From Bactrocera neohumeralis (lineage: Eukaryota; Arthropoda; Insecta; Diptera; Tephritidae): a DNA stretch of 64,000 nt. The stretch spans positions 67,801,076 to 67,865,075 of the forward strand of contig NC_065923.1 of assembly GCF_024586455.1 (NCBI RefSeq). Direction: 5' to 3'. Below, one piece after another: positions 25,916 to 37,720 of this stretch (its first letter is position 1; every line of letters starts with the position of its first letter). The position numbers were made by a program, and so were the translations under genes. The notes under the pieces were generated by a model. It was given only the letters and a program-made list of their open reading frames with translations, ran no database searches and had not been told where the DNA came from.

Positions 25916-28900
25916 TCGCTAAGCAATGTTACAACTATTGTTTTGGTTTTAGGAATGCGTCTGGCATCAGAACTTGCAACAAATATTTGAAACTTCCAAA
26001 AAAAAATTATCAAAAAAGTAGTAATGTTTTATTTTAACGCGCAATTCAAGGCAAATAATATTTATTGTAAACGATTTTTGTTTGTGTTCAATACACCACC
26101 TTAATTCTTCATCAAAATAATTGATTCTGCTAATAGAGCATGTATTCGAATTTAGACTTCTGCGCTTTCGAAATTCGCTCACTTAACTATTATCATTATT
26201 TAAACCAGGCGCTAATCCTATCGATGCTGTTGGAGGCGGTCCCCCACCCACATGGGGGCTTAATGCGTAACAAAGTGTTAGGTGTTTGCTATTGATGTAA
26301 TCCTTATAGTGACTGGTGACTGTTGTTCCAATTAGTTGAAAAGCTTTATAGAAGGTATTTGAAATTGCTTTTGTTGCTGCTGCTGCTGCTAGATGTGCTG
26401 ATACGATTGTTGTGATTAGACAAACGTTTTTGGCTTCGTAGTTGCGGGAATATCTAATTTTTCTGAACATTACATTGTAAGCCATTACATCAGGGGACAT
26501 CACTAAACTGCTGATTGCTCTCAATTAAAAACACAGTGCACTTTTACACCTAGCGTTCGGCTCTAACACTGCAAATTATTTAATAATCAATTCAGGTATG
26601 TAGCTACCAAGTAAATGCGACAACTGTTGCTAGATTTTAGTAAATTTCGATTTGTCGCGAGTGGGTTTAATTTTCCGTGGAATTTTGTATTTAAAAAGAA
26701 ATCGTCACACAACCAATTCCTTTCGAACGTAACCTGCGTTATTTATGTTGTGATTGCGTTCGCGTTTAGAATTCCGATTCCGTTTACGCTTCCTTGGTTT
26801 GCGGTTGAAGCGTCGTTTTATTTTTGGCGATTCCACTGTCGTTATTTTCAGTACCAAACTATGCAGTTCACTTAATTTGCCTTCTAGACTAGTAAATTAC
26901 TTCACTTATATCGTTTTAGGAATAGTTTCGGTTTTACTCGTTGTATGTTTATTATGTTGCAGATTAACTGTAAGTAAAGAAAAGGTGATGAAAAACTTAA
27001 TATATGTATGTATAGTATATTTAATAACCTATTTATAATACAAAAAAATTTGAATAGTACGAGATATTTTTATTTTTTCTTACAAAGATACCCACACGTC
27101 AACGAAAATATGTTATACATAATAAACGAAAACGATAAAGAGTTGAAAGAGCAACATTAATGTCATGTTGAAATTTTGAAGTCCCCTAGAAACTGATATT
27201 TATTTATAATTGGAGACCGTTTTAATGGTTTGTATGTGCTTTTTTGGGGGGAAGTTAAAAAATCTATACAAAAAATTATATATAAACGAAAGAGCTTGGT
27301 TAAAAACTAGGCAGAAATGTCAGTAGGAAAAAAGAACGTAAGAAGTACAAACTCTAATATGTACGTACATATGTAACAACATATACATGCAGGTAGGTAT
27401 ACATGCAGTAGATTGTGATATAGAAGAAACGAAATGGTAGCTAAAAGAAACAATAAAAACTTGGCTAAAACGAAGAAGACAATAATAATAAATAACGCAG
27501 AATGCCAAGTGTCAAGAAAGCGTGAAAAACAACAGTGAAATGCCACGAATATTGGGCGAAAAACAGTGCAAGTAAAGAAGTAACAAGCAAAACAAAATAC
27601 ACACAATTTTATTGATTCCATTAAGATATGGCTGCGAAAGCGATGTGACGCTGGAAAACGTATAGTTGAGAATGAGGCAGATAGTGTGCACTGCAAATTG
27701 TATAAAGATAAAAGAAAATATATAACACCAAAGGAATAGCAAACATAGTAAGTTCAATATAAAAAATAAGCAAATATATGATAACAGGTATAAATATGCA
27801 GTGGAAGACAATAAAAAATAGAATGCATAATTATAATAGGTATGCCAACAAAAAAATATAAACCAAGTTGAAATTATTGAGCACATATTGCGATTTACTA
27901 TATACCACATATTAGTTGCACCTTCTATGCACAGAAATTCAACACAGTTGCGCCTGTTACATAACACCTTTAGTAAGATAGACAATTAACCGAGTTGCAC
28001 CATTCACTGACAATCAAAGCAATATAAGAAGTTTTCGGGAGGGGAAGGATATACGCGCCTAATTACATACATATGTTGTGGTTTAAGAAGCTAATATATT
28101 TTGTTGGAAAATTAAAAATGGATGGGTTAAATTAAATAATATTCCCTTAAAGGCAATAAAAAAACGAATATACATATAATATATGTATGTATATAGATTT
28201 AAATTGTCCACAAAAATGATAATTAGTATTAATATTCAATATACTATACATATAACAGGTATGTGATTTCGGTAATAACTACATAATAATACATATACAT
28301 ATATAAAAGGTAGTGAAAATAAAGTTCCACAAAAAATAGATATAGCAAAATATCTATAAAGCCATATAAAATAAATATATGTATTCAGGCCTTCTTTCTT
28401 ACTTCATTTGATTTATGATTTTTTTTTTTGCGAATAAATGTAAGAACACACCTTTTCATCTCATATGCGCTCGATAAGACAAGCCTTCGTATCTTTCGCT
28501 AAAAGCAACGCAAGAAAATATTCTTATTTATGGGTGGGTGGTTGGCGCATGCTCCAGCAATATCAACAAAAATTAAATTAAAAAAAAGTAAATTTTCTAT
28601 GCATGCGCTAAAAAAAACCATATGCGATTTGCCTAAAGGAGGGGAACGTTATATACCAATAAGTTTATTGGTATTATGCACAAATTATAAATACAAATAA
28701 TCTAAGAATTAATATTATTTAGGACAGCCCATTACTATGGACTACGTGATACAGTAAAACTACGAAAACAATAAGAAATCAATATGATTTGAATTATATT
28801 ACATACATACGTAAATTCACAGGCTTGCTATTTATCAATTTTACTATAAATATGATAAAAAGGCAGTAATTATAATTTACACATTTTCACAACGAACGTT

Positions 28901-29079
28901 CAAGCCCTTTTATCATCTGTTTAGGCCTATTCAAGCAGACATATGTACAAGTATGTACATTGAGTAAAAGCGATGAAAAATAATTAAATAATATGTAAAA
29001 CGAAGTCTACAAAATTGATTAGCAACCAAGATCAAACAAAAAGCTGTGCAAAATAATGATATATAAATAAATAGATTTT

Positions 29080-29350
29080 TTTGCAGGCAATCAACAACTA
29101 AGCAATATAAGCAGCTGGCAAGCCTTCACAACCAGCTAGCTAGTTTGCCCAGCCACAGGCCCAGTCAGTTTGCGGCACTTGCCAACAAAGCTATTATGGC
29201 GTTTTGTTTACTTTACGAATAACATGTACGGCGATTGCAACACAACAACGTCAGCGGCTGCCGTCTTCTCATTTCGATCCATCGATGCAATGTTGTTCGT
29301 TCACCTCTTTGGCCCACTCCCTCAACACCATTCACCGCCGCCGTAGTAAA
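29080..29350. promoter_or_regulatory. GC-richer island, candidate promoter or enhancer
   Basis: A 270-bp island in AT-rich surroundings, with words such as agctggcaagcc, ccagtcagtttgcggc and ttcaccgccgccgtag. A TCAGTT initiator-like hexamer lies at about 29164-29169. No open frame fits and no splice sites were assigned. Function is inferred only from composition and position. Confidence 0.25.
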
Positions 29351-32300
29351 TAGTTGCCAATGACTTAAAGTCAGCAGAAATGCATACAAATACTTTTGAA
29401 TATGTGTGTATGTGCATCAAATGCAGACATTTTTCTTTGCGCTGTTATTTCCCATTCTTCTCTTTCTTGTGTCAAATGTTTGCTTTGCTGCCTCACAGAT
29501 TCTTTTTCATTTATATGCAATTCTATTCGCATACTACAATTACACATTATATTATTCAATAATGGCCGGTAGCTCGTAAGTTTCACCGCCAATATACTAG
29601 TAGCGAGTTTTTTTTGGCAAAAACAAAAATTTCACTTATCGTAGCTTGATAGCGCCCTGTTCTCATCTTGGTTTAATGAATTTGTTGCAAAAGCAACTTT
29701 TTTTATACAGCAATAAAAATTTATTTTTAAACTTTCGTTGCATATAAAGAAAAAAATGGATACACAAAAAGTGATACGACAAATTTCAATGCCTAAAAAT
29801 ATCAAATTAGACACAGCTATAACACAACGAATGGTTTGTCTCTAACGAATTGTGTATTTCAGTGAGCTTATGAGAAATGCTTGTTTTTAAAGTGCAAATG
29901 CATACTTCGGACTGCTGTTTTACAATTAGAAACTTTAACACTAAGAGATATTCAATATCATGTAATATACTTTAATTTCATCTAGCACCTACGCAAATAT
30001 TACAAAATCTTTGAAAGAATAATTCATAAAGCATGAGAAATTTGGATTTAGTATTTACATACATACATATACATATGTATGTAGTGGATTATAACAATTA
30101 AATTTATTTAAACTAAGTACGCACGCACACATAAGCATATTTATATGAATATATTTGACCAAGGTCTACATCTCACCTTGATCTAGTGTAACCTGTATTA
30201 GGCCACTTACATATGTATTTCTCCCATGCTATTCTTAGTGAACTTCATAAAATGCTTTGTTCAAAATATGTGCTCCCAATTAATTTGTGTATTAGCGCAA
30301 AGTTTATTTACATATACATATATGCAAATAGTTTTAAAATTTTTAGTGAACAAATATGTATGTTGTTTCACAAAATATGAACCACTTATGAAAAGCATAC
30401 TTTTACCAAAAAGTCATATTAGATTATATCTGAATGCCCAAGAATTTGTGCTTTCTTCCTAGTGCTGAACACAGTTTGTTATCTCGAAAATATTTACGGT
30501 GTTAAAAGATATTAAAATTGATTAATTGTAATTTATTTGTGTGAGAGCCAGACATGACGCATATAGCTAGGTTTAAATGAACGTAAGTAATGCAAATGTT
30601 GTAAATAAGCGCCCACCCACCCACATACTACTTTATACACACATACATAAATGTATCACTTATAAATAACCTCGTTTCAGTATCATCAAATCATCATAAT
30701 GTAAGACCTTGTATAATTTATTCTTATTTTAATTCACTTTTTGAAATTGACGATCAGTAAAATCGAAAACTGTGAAGCTTAGATTAGTACGTGCATAGAT
30801 TTCCATACATCCATACTTTTATTTATACCAACCTAAAGGTTCCGTATAATTTGAATGAAGCGAAGCAAATCCGAATGATTTATAACTGACGAGTGAAAAG
30901 GGTGCTCATAGCATAGACATACAACTATTTTTATGAAAACACAACAAAATGCAAAGCAATCTATTAGTCAGCTTAGAAATAATATTGTATATGAATTTCA
31001 ACTAAAAATTACTTCTACATTATTGTTTATTCAATTAGTTGTATGGGTATGCAGCATAAGTACACATTACATACATATGTATACATATACATATGTATGT
31101 ATGCATATACCATTTAGATTTAGACAGGAAATGGGGCGACAGATATGATTCGCAGCACAGCACATATACTATGTTAACTACATACATACATACATATGTA
31201 TACCAAACATTTTAATAATGTTTTCACAAGTAGAATAATAAATGTAGTATTTTAAAGCGGTATGGCGTATGTAAAACGAACCTATAACCCCTACATATAC
31301 AAATATAATGAATTATTTGTTATGTTAATTACATTTTCTTGTATGTCTCTGATTTCTTAAGCCTCTTGACTGCCTTATAGCACCTTTTTTTGTACACATA
31401 AGTATGTATGTATGTACATATGTATGTATGTATTAATTCAAAAATAAGTTTGTTAAAACAATCGTGCCGACGATGCGTAAAATCGATGCAGTAGGTGTCT
31501 AATGTAGAAATAATTTAAAATTCAATGAAAACAATTGTAAAAATTAATAAAAAAAAAAATAAAATGTAATTGATATTCTGCAGCTATAAAAAACAAAAAT
31601 TACTTATAGTTATGCCACGTTTACACTGTAGCTAATTTCGTTAAAGGGAATATTATATGAAAAATATTTTTAAACGTCTTCATACATTTATGTTTTGCCG
31701 AAAATGTCAAAAATGTGAACGAACTGATATACCACAAAACTTGTATACAATACAAATATATATTTTTTTACAATTTTTAGAGCTACATATGTATACTGCA
31801 TATAACAATTTATTGCATATATTTTTCAACACATACCCATTATATATACAATTTACGCGCATTAAATAGAAATATTAATTATCTCAAAACTTCGTTTAGG
31901 GGTATATTCGTAAAATTTCGCAATATTTAGTTAATACATTTTTTACGAATATTCTACATATGGCATACAGAACTCGTTTTTCAACTTTTGCTTTCGTTAC
32001 ACCATCAAGAAAGAACCAAGCAGAAGAAAACAGCAGAAAAATAAAATATGTATAAAAGAAAAATAATAAATAACATAATGGATGACAAGGATAACTAATA
32101 CATTTATTTTGGTAAAAGGCGAGATAAATATAGCTGTGAGTTCTAATTGAAAACTGCAGCCAACTTCAAGCAGTACACGGCAGAAAGGGAATGTGGTATA
32201 AAATATGCTCAAACGACGAAGAAAAGCAAAACAAAGGCAAATTGGCCATACGAATGTATGCAAAGCAAACGTAGTCAAAACACAGCCACATTGAGACTAG

Positions 32301-35300
32301 TGGTATATTGTTTATTCGCTCTTACATAATTGAGCGAACATATAGCTATCGCAAATTTCAATATGGCGCACTATAGCGAGTAAAATGGACGAATAAAACG
32401 AGCGAGCGTGCTAAGAATGAAAACACTGAAATTCTACGTCGTAGGAAATAGACTTTGCCTAATAAAAAAAAAAAAATTGACAAGCTATCTAGCTTGAAGT
32501 TTGATGATGTAACAAATTTATTAAACTAACTCTTTGTTTACTAATATAATGATTGTGGGTTAATAAAGCAATACAAAAATAATTTAAATTTATCTACACA
32601 TTCTAGAAACGACATGGTAGAGGAATAGTGGGAGAGTTTTCGTATAACTATATCTAATTTGAACATAGAATATTGTAGTTTTCACGAAATTTTCCAGAAG
32701 TTTTATTGTATTTAATTTTGTTTAAACTAAATATTTGTATCCATTAACTGCAAAATAATAAATGTAATTAAAAAAAAAAATAAAATCACATCGACATTAG
32801 CTCCAATTGTTCGCACTTTCTCATCTTAGCAGTGGGTCACTCGCGCAAATGTGTACCCACTAACAACGTTTTCCCCAATATCAATTATCAATTTTAAAGC
32901 GCTGCCACAAATCAAATTAAATTTAGTTAACCACATACTTAGTTTTATATTTTAATTTGTATCATTGCGCATTTACACATACATAATGTGTACACATACA
33001 AATCTTATTAATTGCACGGAAATAGCACATTTTTATACACAATAGTTTCCTATTATAGTTGAACATTATACTCACATTTTTTAAATAAAACACAATATTT
33101 ATACTAACGACAAAACTTTTTGCCAATTAGTACTCATTTGACTATATTAATTCACAATTTTCCAAAAATCTTGCCTTAATATGGCAGCTTGAGCTTGCTT
33201 ATTTCTTTCGCAGTGCTCTGCTGAAATTTTTCAACTTTTGCTTTTGACAATTGCGTTCACAGCCAACTTAACCAACTACAAAAGAGTATACACCAAAAAC
33301 CTTACAACGAGAAATCTAGCTGGTATGTTTACACAAGTGTAATAAGAACAATATTTTGTATTTACAAATACATACTTCATCAAAAATGTTAAAACGAGAT
33401 GGCTTATTGAACAGCACTAAATTCTAGGCTTTAGGCAATTTGTGTGATAGAAACAAAATCCGACGCCATTTTTTTAAATTCTTATGAAAAAGAGATGGCT
33501 GTAAGCAACCAAGAAAGATAGGAGAAACGTATAACAACGAATACAAATTAAAAATGGCTACCCATTAAAAAAAAACACTCGATATTTCAAACGTTTTCAG
33601 ACAAGAGCGCGCATTTTTACAAAGCAAAAATTTCGATAGCTATAAATATCTCAATTAAACTAAATTTACGATTTAAAATTGGTGAAACCAAACAACCATA
33701 CACAATTTTTTTCATGAATATAGAACATGCAATGAAGTGCATTGCAAATTAACATCGTTATACTTATGTCGATGGACGAATGCAGTCAGCAGAATACATA
33801 ATTTTGTTTCTGTACGTATGGCAGCAAAATTGTGGTATACCATAATCTTTGAAATTGGAACAAAATTGTAAATAATTTTTTTTCGTAAAAATGCTTACAA
33901 ATGAAATTAAGGAAAAACAGCGTTTTATATGCATATATATTTTTATATTATAGTACAATGTACGAATCAACTTACCTTAATATGCATTTTCAATCTTGGT
34001 TTAAATTTCAGTTCATTTAAAAAAATATTTTCAATGAAATCAAGTCACATTCCATATAATATGAACTTTTACACAGTTCATTATTCAATTCACAATATGA
34101 TTTTTAGTTCAGTTAATATTTTGGAAATTCCGCAATGCACTTGTAAACTGATTTATTTTTATAAACAAAATTTTTCATTACAAATATAATTTTTTTAATA
34201 TAAACAAACCATTTCTTACAAATGGATACCTATGATATACAAAATGCACCTTTTAGCAGTAATATTTAAAAATTAAATTAAGAATTAAAATTTGATATTC
34301 AATTATTTCGCCATTGCAAATATATGTAAAAGGGAGAAATTTGTAGTTGGCGCAACGTCAATACAATAGTGGCGAGGTGCTCGCAATCAATTCATGTTAA
34401 TATATTGTAATGTTCACCGAATAGCGAACACCACGATGGAACAAAAGCATTAACATATTTTGAGATTTTTCTCTTTCTGGCGTTTGTACTTTTTTCTTCA
34501 TTAAAATAGCACCCTATACTGCTACACATAGGCAAACTTGCAATTTTAAATGTTCAAAGCATTCTACGTGAGCCCTGTATATCCCTCAGTCCAAATACTA
34601 TATGCATATATATATTTTATATGTTGGCATAAATGTTCATATATATATATATATGTATATATCTATATGAAAGACATCCAGTTGTCTCGTACGCTCACAG
34701 AAAAATCATATATTTGCGGATGCACACCTACATATGTGTGTATGGATGTACATCCGTTGCGACGTGCGCCTATGCCCAAATGAAAATACCAATTGGATTT
34801 CGGTTTCAAGCAAACGTTTGTAGTATGTTAGATTTCCTAGTTTTCTAATTTTGGTATTTTTCTATCATATATACATATGTACAAAATATATCAATGATTA
34901 GAGTTAGAGCAATAAAACTCACATGAAATTGACGATAATTGGCATAATTTTATTTCGCCATATTGGGTACTATTTAATTAGAATTGAAAACTAACGTCAA
35001 ACGAATACATTACTATTCATCATATACATATTTATTTCTTTTAAATCCTGTATTTTCTCTGTGCCTAATTCTAAGTACCCTCCGTTTCCGCACTCTATTT
35101 CAATAAGCAAAAACACAACACAATTTACTCGTTGCAAATCGGCTATTCGTTCGCATATTTTTCGTTCAATTTCCCTATTAGTTACTTTACTCTCTTACTT
35201 CCCTTTCTATATGCAAAGAAAACTAAAAGAAATTCTATATTTGCTTTCTGTACTATTTAAAGATTTCAAAGTTTTAAAAAATAGTTTGTTTAATTAAAGT

Positions 35301-35569
35301 TAACACACACCGTCACTTTTAGGATTTTAAATTCGTTTTTCACTAATTATTTAGTATTGGCGAATAAAGCGAGACTGGCTTTAATAGCGAGTTTCGCATA
35401 GAAAAAATTTTTAACCTCGAAATTACGTGTTTAAACCACGTATTTCTACATTATTTTTGTCATTTCGTAAAGCGCGCACTAAACACTTATTTTTTATCAA
35501 CTTTTTATAATATTTTTTTAAGATTTTACCACAATTTTCCCACTTGGAAAATGTGTACAAGTTTTTCAC

Positions 35570-35770
35570 GTCTGCTCACGGCTGAACTTCACACAGAGAA
35601 TTCAATAAATGGCGGCCACAGCGTTGAAACGCACCGTTCGCTACTTCCAAATTCATACCTGCCTACTACGCACTATTCGTTCACGCTATATTAATAGTTG
35701 TCATACTTTTTCGTTCACTCTAACATGCAGTGTACACAACTCGTTACAAGATGGCAGAACAGTTGTCTCA
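35570..35770 (-). promoter_or_regulatory. Candidate upSET promoter or 5' UTR region
   Basis: A GC-richer patch about 9.7 kb upstream of the upSET start codon and 0.8 kb from the divergent SAM gene. On the minus strand it carries GTGGCCGCCATTT and TTCTGCCATCTTG, both containing the GCCAT core bound by Pho/YY1-type proteins. It is a plausible transcription start zone followed by a long 5' intron, but no transcript evidence is available. Confidence 0.25.
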
Positions 35771-36548
35771 TGAATAGTATATTTCAAAATATTGTACTTA
35801 TTACTGTCTCTTGCTTTCGGCGTTGCTCTAGGTGTACATCATAGCATATTAGCTGTTTCATATTTAAATGGTTGAATTTGCTAAGGCTTTAGCGGTAGAT
35901 AGATAGAATATACTATATATGTATGAAGAATTAAATCAGAAATTCTACAATGACGCATTTTGTTACTGTGCAATATTTTTGAGGCAAGTAAAAGTTGAGG
36001 CAATTTCAATAATCAGATAGATAAGCATATTTCAATTCAATGTATTCAAGGGAACAGTGTAATAAGCCATAAGTACTAAAAGGCATTGTACAATAAAATA
36101 TAAATAATATTAACAATAACTAAATTGTTGTGTGTCAATAATATTGTACAATAGAAATATTATTTTATATAACGGCTTTTGGTATAGCGGTTCTAACTTG
36201 AAATTTGTATTCGGAAACACGTGCAGAATGCTGCCACATAATATATAGAAATGTGCTAAAAAAATTAAACTAAAAATTACTTTATCTTTATTAAAAAAAA
36301 TAAATATAATTTAAATAAAGAGAACTATTTATAAATTGGAAGCCCCAAAATTCATAAAGTAAAAAGTCTGCTGTGTAAGCTACGAGTACTTTTATTTTTC
36401 CGACATAGAAATAGTCAATAACTGTGGTAACCTTTATTTTTGTTTTTGTTGTCATTTTACCTGATTTTACATTCTTCAAATCCATTTAATACATCAACCT
36501 GTTAGTTATACATTTTAAGTTCACGACAAAGCATTGCAAATAATTACA

Positions 36549-36989
36549 ATGGCAAACAATCCAACATTGATGAATACGTCGCAGGTGAGGGGTGCAAATA
36601 AAAATAAGTTATGTATGTACATATGTATATATCACACGAATGTTTTTATCTTTCTACTCCAGACCGCACGGCTCGACAGTTATTGCAGTGAAATGATGCA
36701 GTTACAGCAGTCACAAGATGTGGACTTTTTAAAAAACGCGTTAGGACAAATAAATCTTGATGCTTCAGAGTCCAATTTTAGCAGCAGCTTCCTAAATGAA
36801 ACACTCAGTGTATATGCCCTACTAGCAAGTGTTGGTTTGGAAATTTATATGGATATGTTTGCGGAGCATAATATTGAGTTAGAACAGTTCTTAGAGTTGA
36901 CATATTTGGATTTGCAGTTATTTGGAATAGATGATTGCAGACACCGTAATCTTATTATGGAAGTAATTGCTGCATTTCGATTTGATTAG
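36549..36989 (+). CDS. Small SAM-domain protein (120 aa, two exons)
   Basis: Exon 1 (36549-36584) starts at ATG and encodes MANNPTLMNTSQ, ending at a GTGAGG donor. The 78-bp intron ends in ttctactccag at 36662. Exon 2 (36663-36989) adds 108 residues to a TAG stop. Residues about 60-118 look like a sterile alpha motif: YALLASVGLEIYMDMF, then IELEQFLELTYLDLQLFGI, then a C-terminal helix (RHRNLIMEVIAAF). SAM domains mediate protein or RNA contacts; no catalytic motif is present. The intron length is a multiple of three and has no stop, so an unspliced 146-residue product is possible. A polyadenylation signal AATAAA lies at 37455-37460. I do not recognise a specific orthologue. It is the nearest upstream neighbour of TTC27, same strand. 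Confidence 0.75.
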   Translation: MANNPTLMNTSQVRGANKNKLCMYICIYHTNVFIFLLQTARLDSYCSEMMQLQQSQDVDFLKNALGQINLDASESNFSSSFLNETLSVYALLASVGLEIYMDMFAEHNIELEQFLELTYLDLQLFGIDDCRHRNLIMEVIAAFRFD

Positions 36990-37720
36990 TGCCGCGTACA
37001 TCAGTTGATGTATTGTAGTGAAAGCCACACATATTTAAGGAAAAATTCAAAGAACTTAAATACGTTTTAATCTGTGTGTCACCAAAGTTAATTTTAAAAA
37101 TCTTATTTATATAAATTTAGCTAAATAATGGAACAAGTAATTTCCGAGAGATATTTAAACCAAGATAATTTCATAGCGTTAGTAGAATATTAATAGTAAA
37201 TTTTTAAGAGAAGCATACATGAATTACACATATGTAATTTTCTTTAGTCATTTAAATAATCAGTATAGGTAAAAAAATTCAGGAACATTATTGTTTTAGT
37301 TTTCATTAATTTATTTTCCATTATACTGAAGTGATTAGCAACATGATCTTAAGTAATTTTTCAAACAAGCGTTATATATTTAATATATAGGTAAAAGCTA
37401 AATATTATTCATTCTTATCATTTTGATTTGTTAGTTTTATAAATGTTATATGAAAATAAATGATCTCATTAATTTCGATTTTTTTTTTTGTAAAAAAATT
37501 TAATTTGCACTAATAAAAGTTACCCATATAACAAAGGTTAAAATAGACAGTTCTCGATTTCTGTTGTCATAATGTTCTCCAACATACATATCAGCTGATT
37601 TGGATGCATTCGGCTGAAAAAAATTAAACGAAAACAAACGTTTCAAAACGCACGTGCGACATTCCAAACTTTGTTATTTGAGCGTATTCCAAAAAAACCA
37701 AATAAAATAAGATTTGGAAA
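36990..37720 (+). other. 3' UTR of the SAM gene and TTC27 promoter region
   Basis: 731 bp with no coding content. AATAAA at 37455-37460 fits the end of the SAM transcript. A palindromic E-box, atcagctgat, lies at 37590-37599, about 120 bp before the TTC27 start codon. Similar CAGCTG palindromes sit upstream of WDR92 and of the candidate promoter at 42.47 kb. Confidence 0.5.

Larger units (their letters stand above)
25916..36548. other. 10.6-kb noncoding interval upstream of upSET and of the SAM-domain gene
   Basis: No convincing coding sequence on either strand. Several open frames (26183-26524 and 27307-27985 on the minus strand, for example) have no family resemblance and read as T-rich hydrophobic runs or fragments. 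Upstream (5' UTR) exons of upSET would be expected here. Two GC-richer islands, about 29080-29350 and 35570-35770, are the best places to look for promoters and are listed separately. The rest is AT-rich with scattered ACATATGT microsatellites. Confidence 0.6.

Noticed and set aside
26183..26524. Minus-strand frame of 113 codons just upstream of upSET
   Set aside because: It has a short alanine run from a GCT repeat but no domain and no connection by a valid splice in phase to the upSET ATG, which has its own upstream stop. It may be 5' UTR.
27307..27985. Two overlapping minus-strand frames of 129 and 157 codons, hydrophobic
   Set aside because: Composition follows A-rich plus-strand sequence read in reverse (F, L, I, Y, C). 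No family pattern, and the two frames overlap one another.
31060..31110. ACATATGTATGT tracts considered as transposon ends or CRISPR-like repeats
   Set aside because: They are ordinary compound microsatellites with no unique spacers, no target duplications and no nearby transposase.
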